Positions 43,066-54,747 are shown, counted from the first letter of the stretch. The stretch: DNA of 64,000 nucleotides from Patella vulgata (GCF_932274485.2 NC_065882.2:12631390-12695389), one strand, 5' to 3'. Notes: generated from the sequence alone by a model not told the origin. Translations and numbers: made by a program.

Positions 43066-43249
43066 TGAGGTTCACTATGAAACACAAGCTGGAAGTAGAG
43101 ACAATAAACATGCAATTTTCGGCCCTACATTTCAACCTAACCAACCTCTCAACTCTTGTATCCTTCCGCCTCAAAATCATGAATATTCACCAAAATATTC
43201 TACACCAAAAAGTCAACAAAAATCGCCATGCAAAAGGGGGAAAACGGGA

Positions 43250-43490
43250 AAGGGAGAGAGAGAGAGAGAGAGAGGGGGTTTAACGTCCACTCGACACAAA
43301 CTAGGTCATTTCGGGACTAACATATGGTTTAATTTTATTTACATAATTCGCTTGCGCGTAGGGGTCTTTAGCAGTGGGAGGAAACCGGAGGACCCTACTC
43401 CATGCCACGTACAACCGGGGATTCGAAACCAGTCGACTCAATGACAGACTTTATGATACAGCGCGCGCACGCTAACCATTCAGCCATCCA
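43250..43490 (-). repeat. SINE-B copy
   Basis: (GA)n tail, GGGGTTTAACGTCCACTCGA, a body with a deletion after GGAGGACCC, and head CATTCAGCCATCCA. Confidence 0.9.
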
Positions 43491-43610
43491 GGGAAAGGGA
43501 GAGAAAGATTAAAAATAACGATCGCCCCACATGTCGGCGTAGAAATATTTGGTGATCTGTGTCCATATACAAGAAGTAAAATGTAGCCATTGCGCATGTA
43601 ACTAACTATA

Positions 43611-43835
43611 AACTTCCGAGGCGACAGTCGCCGTTAAGCCAGCGCGACTTTTTCGTCGCGCTGGCTTAACGGCGACTCTCGTGTTGTGTAAGTTGCGGGT
43701 CGCCGTTAAGCTAATACGACGAAAAAGTCGCCGATCGGCGCCCTTTTCGTCGTGCTGGCTTATCGGTGACTCTCGCGTTGTATCTAGAAACACGACGATC
43801 TAATGGACGCTTTCTTTCAGCCACCATAAATATCT
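43611..43835. mobile_element. Palindromic hairpin element, copy 2
   Basis: The first hairpin has perfect 23-bp arms (43626-43648, 43655-43677; AGTCGCCGTTAAGCCAGCGC and complement) with a six-base T-rich loop. A second, imperfect hairpin follows at about 43700-43780. The flank CAGCCACCATAAATAT matches 9804-9819. Confidence 0.8.
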
Positions 43836-43857
43836 ATCAAAAGAATAGAAATGATGT

Positions 43858-44535
43858 GAAATGGGATTTAACGTTCTGCTCCAACTGGGCTAATGAAGAC
43901 GGATACGCCATTCAGTGTGTCATAAGGGTAATTGTGCTCGCATAGTGGCGCTACGGTCTACTTTTATATCGAATTCTTTTACGTGCACGCAAGTGAGAAC
44001 CACGCCGGAAATTCCCGAAGAAGTTTCTCGTTCTACACAGGGATCGAATACGGGAACTTCCGGGCTAGTGAGTCAACTTTTTACTCACTCAAAAGAATAG
44101 AGTATAATCTATTTCATTTGGTTATCTGCTGCATCCCATACTATTGGCCATTTCAAATGCCTTTAACACGACTAGAATTCCCAGACACAATCCTGATATT
44201 AATCCGATGATCACGGGACCTCGATTTTCATCCCACCCAAACGAATAGACATTGTTCCTTGTCGGGCCCGCCGTCCTGCACCACTGACAAGGGGAAACCG
44301 CACTGGAAAATCGCGAGGTACATGTACTTTCGAACCACAGACCCTGTTGTTATTGAGCAAGTGTTTTCACTGACTGGGCCACCGTGGCCATAGCTGTCTA
44401 GTCGTTCGGGTGGGAATAAAAGCCGAGGTTACGTGTATACAAGTGCTGTGCAGATAAAAGAACAACTGACAGTTGGAAGTCAATATAAGAATAGGCTGTA
44501 GAGCCGCTGTCCGGGCAAAATGTCCGTCATATATT
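43858..44535. repeat. Cluster of three diverged SINE-A pieces
   Basis: 43858-44095 (minus, from GGGATTTAACGTTCTGCTCC to the B-box region), 44210-44396 (minus, CACGGGACCTCG to CCACCGTGGCC) and 44390-44535 (plus, CTGTCTAGTCGTTCGGGTGG to CCGGGCAAAATGTCC). Probably one or two old copies rearranged. Confidence 0.7.
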
Positions 44536-44623
44536 GATTCAAAGTTCCGATATGATTGGTGATTCAAACAATCGATACATTCTTCACTACCGAGCTTCAC
44601 CACTGATAGCTTAGTTTATCAAA

Positions 44624-44912
44624 TCTTGGGGGGTTGGATGGCTGAATGGTTAGCGTGCGCGCGCTGTATCATACGGTCTGTCATTGAGTCAACTGGCGGC
44701 GTTTTGATTCCCCGGTTGTACGTGACAAGGAGTAGGGTCGCCTTTCCAACCTCGTGGGTTTTCTCCGGGTCCTCCGGTTTCCTCCCACTGCTAAAGACCC
44801 ATACGCGCAAGCGAATTATTGAAATAAAGTTGAACCATGTGTTAGTCCCGAAATGACCTAGTTTGTGTCGAGTGGACGTTAAACCCCATTTCTCTCTCTC
44901 TCTCTCTCTGTT
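44624..44912 (+). repeat. SINE-B copy at the inner edge of the right arm
   Basis: Complete: GGTTGGATGGCTGAATGGTT head with A box, GTTTTGATTCCCCGG B box, body, GGACGTTAAACCCCATTTC and (CT)n tail. It abuts the first base of inverted-duplication homology. Confidence 0.9.
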
Positions 44913-45469
44913 CCAAAGTGTAAATTGTTTTGTAGAGCTCATTTTTTAAAAAAAAAATGTGTAACAAGTCGTTTTAATTTATTGAGCAGAAATGTCTAGA
45001 ATTTATTATTCAACGGCAATTTTATATTACAGATGATACATTATGTTTGTCAAATCACATGTTGATATATAGTTTTTTTAAATATACCAGATTCTGACAG
45101 TTCGGCTAGTCTACATAAAAACAATTTATAATCTGTCTGGAATTATTGGCGAAGCACGTCATTAAATACTTCAAGTTATCACTTCATATATTCCTCGAAT
45201 CGATCAAATTGTAATTGACCTTGAAGTGCCCGTTAGATTAATTACGTCCTTTGGATTAACTCGCGAAACGACGTTAAGGCGTATACTGAAATGGGTTCTA
45301 TCCGCTCGCCTTTCCGTCATTGTGTGCCGGATTTGTTTCCGGAGACATATTTCATAAACCGCTTCCAGTATCTCTTTGAAACTCTGTACACACATCAAGT
45401 TATTAAAGTAGTTGTGCCTCAGCCATTTAGAAATTTCTCGGATTTTTTCAATTTTACTAGGACGGAGTT

Positions 45470-45675
45470 GTTTTATAGTCGTTCAGATGGGACGAAAAAC
45501 CGAGATCCCGTGTCCTTGACCGTTGGAATTCTAAATAGCGGTAGGCGTAGCACCGATATTCGGTCTAAATGTCCCTCATAGCACACCGCACGGCCAGTAT
45601 TCATTAGCCTAGTCGTTGCAGAACATTAGGACGTCAAACTCCATTTGATTTGATTTGCTTTGATTTCATTTCATT
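45470..45675 (+). repeat. SINE-A 3' part shared by both arms
   Basis: AGTCGTTCAGATGGGACGAA to TTAGGACGTCAAACTCCATT with tail. Counterpart of 38200-38330, with more body kept. Confidence 0.75.
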
Positions 45676-45828
45676 ATTGGGGGGGTGGATGGCTGAATGG
45701 TTAGCGTGCGCGCGCTGTATCATAAAGTCTGTCATTGAGTCAACTGGCAGGTTTTCGATTCCCCGGTTGTACGTGACAAGGAGTAGGGTTGCCTGTCCAA
45801 CCTCATGGGTTTTCTCCGGGTACACATG
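45676..45828 (+). repeat. SINE-B 5' part, right arm only
   Basis: GGTGGATGGCTGAATGGTTA to GGGTTTTCTCCGGGT, then host sequence. Truncation at the 3' side is unusual for retroposition; later deletion is the simpler explanation. Confidence 0.8.
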
Positions 45829-45901
45829 AGTGTGGGATATTAATGATTAGGCTTTCTTCTTTCTATCTATTTTTAACACATGCGCACCATAATCTTATTC
45901 T

Positions 45902-46108
45902 TTCTCTTCGGGGTGGTCGAGTGGTTGACGCGTGCGCATTGTCTCATAAGGCCTGTCATTGAGTCAAATGGCGTGGCTTCGATTCCCCGCTTCTACTTGA
46001 CAAGGAATAGGGTCGCCTGTTCAACCTCGTGGATTTTCTCCGGTTCCTCCGTTTTCCCCCCACCGCTAAAAGACTCCTACATGCAAGCGAATTGATGAAA
46101 TAAAAACC
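45902..46108 (+). repeat. SINE-B lacking 3' end, right arm only
   Basis: GGTGGTCGAGTGGTTGACGC to GCAAGCGAATTGATGAAATA. The left arm has the uninterrupted site near 38085. Confidence 0.75.
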
Positions 46109-46159
46109 TCGGACTCCATCAAGTCATCTTGCTTGGAATGATCTCCCTATCTACCGATA

Positions 46160-46235
46160 ATCATGGTTGGTTGGGGGGTTGTTTTTTTTTGGGGGGTGGG
46201 GGTGTCTTTTTGGGGTTGTTTTTGTTTTTTTTATC
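46160..46235 (+). repeat. G/T-rich tract with G runs
   Basis: Runs of G6, G6, G5 and G4 separated by T-rich spacers on the plus strand. The composition could support a G-quadruplex. Confidence 0.6.
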
Positions 46236-46764
46236 TAACAAGTCAATCCCTTGAAGGAGCTTAGCTTAATTGGTTTACATGCTGTGCGTGTCATTTTTCC
46301 GTAAGCAGTATGTTAAGCCCCTCTGAGAATGTCCGAATCACGTGACTCACAGAATGGATAGTTTTATTCTATGTCAATTTACGTATATCAGGTAAGACCA
46401 GTGCCAGACTTAGAAGAAGAGAGGCCCTTATAGACTCATCCTTATAGGCCCATCGTAATTCCCCACCCTGGCGATTAAAGGAACATGGACGCGTATTTTA
46501 AACACAATTGAGCAAAGTTCGGGATGATGACGGATTTTTAAGACTACCGGAGGTCCCTTTGATCTTGGAGCCCTAGAGTTCAGCCTACCAAACCTATAGG
46601 TCAATCTTTCACTAAGCAAGACGATGTGTGATTTTCTATCATTTACATATTTTCAATGTTATTAACCAGAAGAGTGAGTGTGTTCCATGACGCGCGTGTG
46701 TCCTCATACGTATATTTCTTCGGACAATTTTACAAGTTTATTATTTACTGCACCAACCGGGTTA

Positions 46765-46945
46765 ATCTCAACGGCATACACTATGCAGTGTACTACCTGG
46801 AACATTTTGCCCAGGCAGCAGCGCTACGCAACATGTACACGGAAAATCGCCTTGACGCGGATGCTTGCTAGGCCCTCCACTCTACACCACTAACACGAGG
46901 AACCACGCTGACAAATCTCGAGGGAGTGCCTCCTTAATTGGATGG
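46765..46945 (-). repeat. Old SINE-A relative shared by both arms
   Basis: CGGGTTAATCTCAACGGCAT, CAGCAGCGCTACGC and CACTAACACGAGGAACCACG. Counterpart of 36925-37165. Confidence 0.7.
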
Positions 46946-47124
46946 ACACTAGACATTATTTAGGATGAGTTGAACTGAAACTCAATTTGTTTTTTCAGAG
47001 ATATTTATTTTATTCTAAGATATTAGATTAAGATATCAGCGCCACATGGGCTTACCTTCTTCATGCCGAATTAGGTTTAGAACATAATATGTCTCGCTTG
47101 TCCATTCATGAGCGACGTTTTCAC

Positions 47125-47362
47125 TAGAGGGTTCACTTTAGTTCACACGGTCTGTCATTGAATTTAGTGGCGTGGTTTCGATCCACACTGGTACGTGACA
47201 AGGAGTATGGTCGCATGACTAACCCCGTGGGGTTTCTTCGGGTCCTCCGGTTTCCTCCCACCGCTAAAGACGCCTACGCAAAAATGAATTATTAAACTAA
47301 TATTGTACCATATGTTAGTTCCGGAATCGCCTAGTTAGTTTGTGTTGAGTGGGGAATTAAAA
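47125..47362 (+). repeat. Old SINE-B shared by both arms
   Basis: GGTTTCGATCCACACTGGTA through CCGGTTTCCTCCCACCGCTA to TGTGTTGAGTGGGGAATTAA. More complete than its left-arm counterpart 36425-36640. Confidence 0.75.
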
Positions 47363-48401
47363 TGTCAGTCAACTAGCTTCGTGTATGTTCTCAAGCTGGG
47401 CTAATTGTAGACACAAGGCATAAGTTTCGTATGGCTCTGTCAGTTAAGAGTTCTATGTTAAGACTCCCTACTGGTCCCGAAGATCCAGTCTGATTGAGAG
47501 ACTAGCCCAGCACAGTAGGGTATAGAATTTTAAAAAAAAGGAAATACCGCGCCTCCATCCATGTAGATAAAGGCACGGTCGTGGCTTCTGAGATACGATG
47601 TCTAATGTGACGAATTATTAGCTATATGTAAATTTTAAACATGTACAGTACTGTGATATAGGATATTGACAATTTCAATTTAAGTCTGTTTTCAAATGAT
47701 TATGACTGTCATCTACACGATATGACATTTAACCGGGTCGACTGTCAAGTTCTGATACAAGTAAAACAACAAAACAGAGTGAGCTATTATCGAAGCTTTT
47801 AAAAAGGGTATTTTTCTTACAATTATATTTCATTTATTGGAAAGAAAGCACTTAATCCAAAAAACTGAAAGCATTTCTCTGTTAAAACTCAACAACATAA
47901 ATGCTCCAAATTTCCTTCAGATTACAAATCTAGCAATCAAATGTAACAGGCTCTTATGTATAAGTGTCCGCCAGAACACAGACGTAGTCCTTGATATAAA
48001 AAAATGGATAATATAATACAACAACATAGAAATCTATTAACTTGAGAAAATAGAACAGACAGAAATTGGGTTTATATATATATAGTTTTTATTTCACGTA
48101 AAACTCTTCTGTCACCCCACTCTAGGAAATTGATTGTACAAACTGTGATCTTATTTTATATAGTACTACATTGTAATCTTTCACATTTCGCTCTTTTATA
48201 TTATTTTCAAATAGAATGTCTCATTTACAAATTTCAGTATAATCAAATATAACATGATTATTTTTTTATATAAAGCGTCTACATGATTAATTACGATATG
48301 ATTATTATAATGTATATAAAAAAAACAACATTTACATCAATTTGATAATATTGGTTTATATTTGAAAAAATAAATAAATCATTATGCAGTAGAATGTTAT
48401 T

Positions 48402-49470
48402 TAAACATACATTATGCAAGAGCTAAATCTGCCTATTGCAGGTATTTCTTTAGGCCTGAAATGTTATATAAATTATTAATTAGACATTAATTAACTTATC
48501 CAGACCATAATCAACCCTCGAGGTTATCGGTAGTCTGCGATATTTACTGGATTTGGATACAATTTGTGATGAAAAATTCAAAGTAAAAAATGGATAATCG
48601 TGAAACCGGGTGGTGTCTTTACAGTGCTGCTGCGACCGCACGGTGACCAGAAAATACACAAGGTCGCCGACAAACGTGAACACCACGCAAGAAAATGTCC
48701 CAAAAAATTACAAACTGAAAAAAGTCGCGTTCTTACCGCGACCTGTGCGATTATACCGTTTGCTCACGGCGCGCTCGGCGCGAACTCTGCGCGCTTATGG
48801 CGTTTCTATTGAGATCTATTGCCTTGGCAACGGCGATCTCCAGCGAATCCGCGGCGCTCTAAACACGCTCATGGTGTTCTTACCACACGTCTTCTACGTG
48901 TATCGCGACAGCACGTACGTGTCTACTGCATGATCACGGCGACTATATCAGCTGGTCAGATTTTTGGAAATTTCAAGATGACGACATACACACTTAAGAA
49001 CTCCATAAACGCAGTGGGAACCCCATACGATCGCCATAAGCGCATTGGGAACCCCATGAAGACATGGTTCAATCGCGCAACAGTCCATGGTAAAATCGTG
49101 GTTAACATCGCTCGTGTATTACGTTCATGAAGATGTTACCACGCTTGTCTCGCGACCACACCACTTTCTCACAGATTTCCAGATCAGATCACAAAACCTT
49201 GGCGTTTGTTTTGAACATGCCAAAAAACAAACGCCATGACTCGGCGATCATCTGTCGTCGCCGTGGTAGCGCTATAAGGACACCGCCCCGGTCTGACAAA
49301 GGTATATAAGTAATGACGTTCGGGGCTAGCCGAAAATGGAATCGCTAATATTTCGGTTCAGAATGAAGCAATTTGACTGAAATTTTCAGCATATTCTTTT
49401 TTCATTATTTATTTTTTAACTATCATAGCGAGAATTGTCAGCTTTTTATCTAATCTTGCCTAATGTCCAA
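48402..49470 (-). repeat. MITE-C interrupted by a GC-rich block
   Basis: Reversed MITE-C halves at 48402-48600 (ACATACATTATGCAAGAGCT onward) and 49335-49470 (CGCTAATATTTCGGTTCAGA onward) flank about 730 bp of unrelated GC-richer sequence. Confidence 0.7.
48600..49330. other. GC-rich island of unknown nature
   Basis: Distinctly richer in G+C and CG than its surroundings. It contains a direct repeat (CGCAGTGGGAACCCCATACG and CGCATTGGGAACCCCATGAA, about 30 bp apart) and short inverted segments (AACAAACGCCATG versus TGGCGTTTGTT around 49200-49240). ORFs occur in several frames; none is recognisable. It is absent from the left arm, so it is either an insertion here or a deletion there. Confidence 0.5.
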
Positions 49471-49874
49471 TTAAGTATAATTTTAAAAAAAATATTCTTT
49501 CTTTTCTTTAAGAAAAAAAAATAGTAATGCTTTTAAAAGCTTTTAAAGCCACTGCTTTGGATAAGACCCTTTTATAACTTAGGTCATCAAAGTCTTTTCT
49601 ACATTTAGTTATGTTATCTCCTTTGAGAGCAAGGGATGGAGAAATAAACATATTTATGGTATTACTGGGACAAAACTATCAAATAATACAGCTTATAGAA
49701 GCTAAACTGCTTGCAATGACAGCCGAAAGAGAAGGGAGACTTATAGCGTCCACCGTATGTAGATTTAATGCGTGGTACTTTTATAGATGCCTATTCTAGT
49801 TCTTTCTTTTGGTCACAAAACAAGCCAACGGTGAGGCTGATGTCCTCCACCGAAATCCCAAAATAAACAGATGA

Positions 49875-50310
49875 CACAAATCGCTAACATTTGGGACCTA
49901 GAAATTCACAAAAGTGGGTCGCAACGCATATAATACTGTAATATGAATGTATATAAACTGATTTACATTTAATGGTTTCCGTTTTTTCTCCAATTTCAAA
50001 TCAGTTATGTTCGGCGAAATAAGTCAGCAATCTCAATCGAGTGCAAATTTCTAGCGTCTAGTTATTCTAGTCTACATAACTCCATTTGATTTGGTGCAAT
50101 GTGTCTAGCCTCGTCCCTCGAGTCTCTCAATACAACTGGGGCTGAAGCGCATTATGGTACACGATTCGTGTACCAATGTTAAAAAAAAATATTTTATCTT
50201 AAATATCGGATATCAGAAGCTCATCTTTTCCCGGTAAGTTTACATCATCAATGTTGATTTAAATTGACCAATAATTCGTGTTTTCGATGTCGAAGATTTT
50301 GGAGGATTTT
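49875..50310 (+). repeat. Repeat F, copy A
   Basis: Inverse of 56093-56520. Includes TGGGACCTAGAAATTCACAA, TGTATATAAACTGATTTACA, the palindrome GGTACACGATTCGTGTACC and CCAATAATTCGTGTTTTCGA. About 75-80% similar. Flanking 49576-49874 holds nothing recognised. Confidence 0.75.
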
Positions 50311-50329
50311 GAGTTACGGACTTAGGTCC

Positions 50330-51300
50330 TTTAATTAATTGCACATTTATCTTCAAAAATATCGAATAATCAAACTGATTATCTATACTTAGTCTAAGCA
50401 TAAAATGTTTACTATCAAACTCAGCTTTTGAAGTACCTGATAGTTTTATTACTCTCCATCAGTAAGAAACAAAGTTATCTTGTCCCAAAGCATTGACCTA
50501 TGAAATTACTTAGCCCTGCTTAGCTTTAATGGGAAATATTAATCATTGAACTCAGTCAAGACATTCGCCTAATGAACATCTATACCTCAATTAAAAGCAC
50601 AATTGTTATGTTCCAATGTCTTGACCAATCCAATTGCTTATCGCTACTTAGCCTAAGCAGAAAATTCTCATTGAGCAACTAACTCAATATACGTGACACG
50701 TTTGCAAACAACTTAAACCCGTCAGTATTCATCTTGAAATGGAGTCCAATGCCCCAAGCTGTATTATACGGTGTCTGGATAAAATCAGACTTTTATTTTA
50801 TAAAAATAACGTGTAAGTGAAGTTTACCTTTCGTTATCAAGTACAGCACATGGGCCATTCACTGTATGGACCTCGAAATGAACGGAAATCGATTATCAAG
50901 GCACCCAACGAAAATATTGACCCGAAATCTTAAAAGGGTTACGTGTCCTGATAAGCAGTTTTGACATTCACGTTCAAACGACTCAATATTTCGAGAAGAA
51001 ATTTTGAGACAAGGTAAATACACCATTCCTCTATATTTTGGCGCTTAAATGTCACCCGTACTCGGACATATATTTTTTTAGACCCTGTTCAAATCTTAAT
51101 AGTCCCTTTAAACACTAATAGAAAAAGAGGATAACTGAACTTAGACAATTTATTGATATAATGAATCTATAGGCTACTCAGTGTTTCGTCGCTCTCACCC
51201 AATTAGAACCAAAGTTATCGTGTTACAATGTTTCAACCAATCAAATTGCATATCTCTGCTCGGGCTTTGTGGAAAATGAGCATGATCGCACTTTGTCAAG
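50330..51300 (+). repeat. Degenerate satellite-like tandem repeats
   Basis: Monomers of roughly 120-190 bp recur: AACAAAGTTATCTTGTCCCA, CAAGACATTCGCCTAATGAA and CAATTGCTTATCGCTACTTA each appear two or three times. More pieces are at 51473-51500 and 52165-52260, so inserts split one old array. No genes. Confidence 0.65.
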
Positions 51301-51301
51301 G

Positions 51302-51472
51302 TAGAGAGAGACATACAGACAGAGAAATGGGGTTTAACGTCCACTCGACACAAACTAGGTCATTTCGGGACTAATATATGGTGCAATTTTATTTCAATAA
51401 TTTGCTTGCGCGTAGGGGTCTTTAACTGTGGGAGGAAACCGGAAGACTCGGAGAAAACCCATGAGGTCGAAA
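51302..51472 (-). repeat. 5'-truncated SINE-B
   Basis: Tail with GAGA, GGGGTTTAACGTCCACTCGA and body to GAGAAAACCCATGAGGT. The head is absent. It lies within the satellite-like DNA. Confidence 0.85.
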
Positions 51473-51512
51473 CTCTGTTAAGGCATTCACCTAATAGACA
51501 ACTAATAATCAA

Positions 51513-52165
51513 AATGGCCGGCAGTTCTTTCCGAAGAGAATTAAATCATTTGATAGTTTAATTCCGTTTACTGTGGCTTCATACGGTATGTAAAATATAT
51601 AGGCATGCCTAATCGGATATGTTTATTTCAAATTATATTACCTCCATTGGCCGGAAATGCAAGTACGGGTCGAATAGCGACGATTCTCGAGTGAGAAAAC
51701 GGTTCGCCATTTGCATCATTTTACCGCCGCTAAAATGCTCTAAAGTGAATGACGAGTACAATTGTAAGAATCTCTTACATAGTACACATAAGATTGAAAT
51801 TTATATCATTCTATCAGGGATTCGGATTCTGATACCTTTACGATATCTAAAACTAACAATAGGCCTATTGTACGAGCAAAACGTAAATTTATAGAAAATT
51901 AGCTGTTCTTGGGTGAGACTTGACGTGTAAATACTGAAAATATATTTTGCAATACGGTGTGCAAATAGACTAAAGTCACAAAAAAAAATATCTGATCTTA
52001 ATAAATCATCTCAAAACTGGGCCAATGTATTATGTAAAGACGGATTTTTTTTAAGTTGTTGTATATTGTATAATAAGTCTACATGAGAAATAAAATTGTG
52101 GCATGTTGTCTTTTTTATCAAACATTTTTGTAGATAAAATTTGTCATCCATTTTGGCGGAAAGAG
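51513..52165 (+). repeat. Dispersed repeat pair, copy 2
   Basis: Colinear with 12429-12985, bounded on both sides by satellite-like monomers (CATTCACCTAATA). This suggests the repeat was inserted into that array. Confidence 0.75.
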
Positions 52166-52409
52166 TCCTGCATTCACCTAATAAACACCTACACCAAGTT
52201 TGAACATTCTAGGTCAATTAGAAGGAAAGTCATTGTGTCCCAAAGAGTGTGACGGACAGAAGGACCCATTTTGCATTAATGGTCCCCTGCTTTCTTCGAA
52301 AGGCGGGGGACAATTAGACATTTATTACCATGACAAGACCAAAAACAACTCTTTACAACATCGGACGGTTTTGATTTTCAACGGATTTAAACACGATCGT
52401 CAATTAATA

Positions 52410-52545
52410 ATTTAAAAAATGGATTATCGAGACTTTGTTTGCTATTGTTACAAAGAATGAAGTAATTTGGCTGATATTTTCAATATATCCATTTTTTCAT
52501 TACCTTTTTTATCTAAATCTTCTAAAGGTTTTATAATGTTCTGTT
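52410..52545 (-). repeat. MITE-C fragment
   Basis: TGGATTATCGAGACTTTG, GAATGAAGTAATTTGGCTGA and TTTTATAATGTTC. Confidence 0.6.
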
Positions 52546-52802
52546 TTCACATATAGTAATAATTGAATGATAATGGAACGCGACTAGCCTAGTTCTTCAA
52601 TAATGTGTTGCATTCTACATATTTCCATTTATTATACTGGATTCCCTGATAAACATCCATGGAGTGTGCACAGGGCAAACATGAGAGGGTGCCACTAATT
52701 GGCATACCTACGATTAAGGGCTGTCTGACCTATTTGCGTTAGGGAGCGCTTGTTATGTTGATAAACTTGGTGGTGAGCGGGACGTGGAAAAAGTGACAGA
52801 CT

Positions 52803-53157
52803 TAAAGGCTCAATACCACTCTAGTTGTAACTGAATAATATGTCCCAATCTTTATTCTGTTCAACAAATTGTACTATTTTAGAATATTTCAATTAATTGA
52901 TGATACAAACTTCATCTTAACACACCTTATTTAAAAAATTTGAAAAATTCAACATAATTTTTTGAAACGTCTAACGTAAACCTTTTCAAATGAAACTTCG
53001 ATTTAAAAATATTTTCGAACCCGCTGGACAAGTAAAATAGGATGTAATGGATAATTTACACAACAGGTGGGACACTTAAACATCTAGTACTTAGATAGGG
53101 ATATTATTTATTTTCTGGAGCTTTCAAGCCAGCAAGAGTGTTATTGTCCCTTTAAAC
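52803..53157. mobile_element. MITE-G (TTAA-flanked)
   Basis: Left TTAAAGGCTCAATACCACTC and right, reversed, TTTAAAGGGACAATAACACTC form imperfect TIRs of about 23 bp, with TTAA at both edges. A piggyBac-like target is suggested. 355 bp, no coding. End fragments recur near 9636 and 51105. Confidence 0.7.
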
Positions 53158-54260
53158 GTAGCCTACAACAGTTACTTTTTCTAAGATAAAAACCCGCGGA
53201 CAATCCGAGAACTTACATAGATTTCTATATTTATGGTAAATGGACAGCAATTTACGTCGTTCGTTTCTAGAGTTTTACGTCCACTTCCACCAGTGGGTGA
53301 TATCGTAGACAAAATGTTTCCTAAGAAACTTACTGGAGGAAGCCGTAGGGATTAGGCTTGTTCCAGTTTAATTTGAGACATAGTGTCTTTGCAGGGAATG
53401 CCCAAGTTAAAAATCTCATCGAAAGGAGAGGAGAAAGTTTTGGGGACAGCAATTTAAAACAACTTCGTCTTTTCTATAGCACCCGTTGCTTGTTACCGTG
53501 AACACCAAGTCACGTGACACAAACATGACTTCTTTTTATAGATTTTTTTTATAGCTTTGGGTATTTTCTCGCGAATACAATGTTTTGAGAGGGATTTGAA
53601 GCAAATGTTTGATAGATTAATTAGTTTGAAAATGCTTTATTCTAAATATATCATCAAATCACCTAGTTTGTACATGGAAAGGTATCTTTAAATACTTTCC
53701 ATTCTAATGAATATTTACTCATTAAAAGGGCTCTATATCGGGATAGTGAGGGGTTAATGTTTTCCAATTTCAAGCCCCGATTTATGTCCTTCTTACTTCA
53801 ACCAATCAATTATCGGTGAGAGGATACCGTGTCGGTCTTTGTTGATATTATTTTCTCTATAATAAGGGAGCGCCTGATCTGCGATATGTGTTTCTCATGT
53901 GAAAAACAGTGAAATCCCCGATGGCTCAACGAATAAGGCGTTGGTTTACTAATAGTGGGATTGTATACTCCAAATATTTGACGAAATTGCTCAGTTTGCG
54001 ATAAAAGCATAAATTGCGGTCTTGTCGAATGACTCGCACGTGCGAAATCAATTAGGGGGCAGAAAACCATGACGTCACTTTCCCCGCTGTGACGTCATTA
54101 ATGACTGACTTCAAGCCAAGACATTTTATGGATATAATAATCAAAATTTAATGACGAGATCGGTCAGGTGACTCAGATGATTGACTAACAAAACCTTTAA
54201 TTTATCCGGTGAGTGGTAAGATTGGAGTTTAGATTGTTTGTCAAAAATCTTCTTTAGAAT
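53158..54260. other. Non-coding interval
   Basis: No gene recognised. A tRNA-like A-box head (GATGGCTCAACGAATAAGGC) lies at 53920-53975, probably a SINE remnant. Confidence 0.4.
54035..54097. promoter_or_regulatory. Cluster of palindromic binding-site motifs
   Basis: CGCACGTGCG (E-box core) at 54035-54044 and two full CRE palindromes TGACGTCA at 54070-54077 and 54090-54097, 20 bp apart (about two helical turns). No gene start is visible nearby, so function is unproven. Confidence 0.35.
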
Positions 54261-54273
54261 GGCCTAAAAGCAA

Positions 54274-54629
54274 AAATGAAATGAAATGAAATCGAATTTA
54301 ACGTCCTACTGTTCTGCCCCAAACTGGGCTGCATACGCCACTGCATACGCCATACAGTGTGCTCTGATGGAAATTTTGCTCGGACAGCGGCACTACGGCC
54401 TACTCTTATATCGAATTCCAACTGTCAGGGGATCATTTACGTGCAGGCCAATGTGTACATGGGAAAACGACTAGACGGCTGTCCTTGTCACGCCCTCCGT
54501 CCTGCATCACTGACAAGGGCGACCACGCCGGAAAATCTGGATGAACATTCTCGTCCAATGCGGAGATAAAACACCCGACCTCCAGGCTAGCGAGCCAGCG
54601 TCTTACCCACTTAGCCACCGTGGCCCCGC
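54274..54629 (-). repeat. SINE-A copy with 13-bp target duplication
   Basis: Flanked by perfect GGCCTAAAAGCAA (54261-54273 and 54630-54642). Complete apart from a small deletion near the TGAAGACGGGCATACGCC block, which is replaced by a short duplication of GCATACGCC. Confidence 0.93.
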
Positions 54630-54747
54630 GGCCTAAAAGCAAGGCCTACTTCTTGTACATTTATCGGAAGAATTGTTAAGCAGACATAACATAAAGATGG
54701 CCGAGATAGGTTATCAATCAACTGTTACTGTCAAACAATGCATCCAG

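Larger units (their letters stand above)
44915..49575 (-). repeat. Large inverted duplication, right arm
   Basis: Inverse of 33780-38885. Right-arm-only insertions include two SINE-B copies (45676-45828, 45902-46108) and the GC-rich block 48600-49330. Confidence 0.9.

Noticed and set aside
43034-43444. 136-codon plus-strand ORF
   Set aside because: The second half is SINE-B sequence and a (GA)n run; the first half has no recognisable motif and overlaps a repeat fragment.
49611-49799. 62-codon ORF just outside the right palindrome arm
   Set aside because: Short, with no motif, no splice context and no conservation that could be seen.
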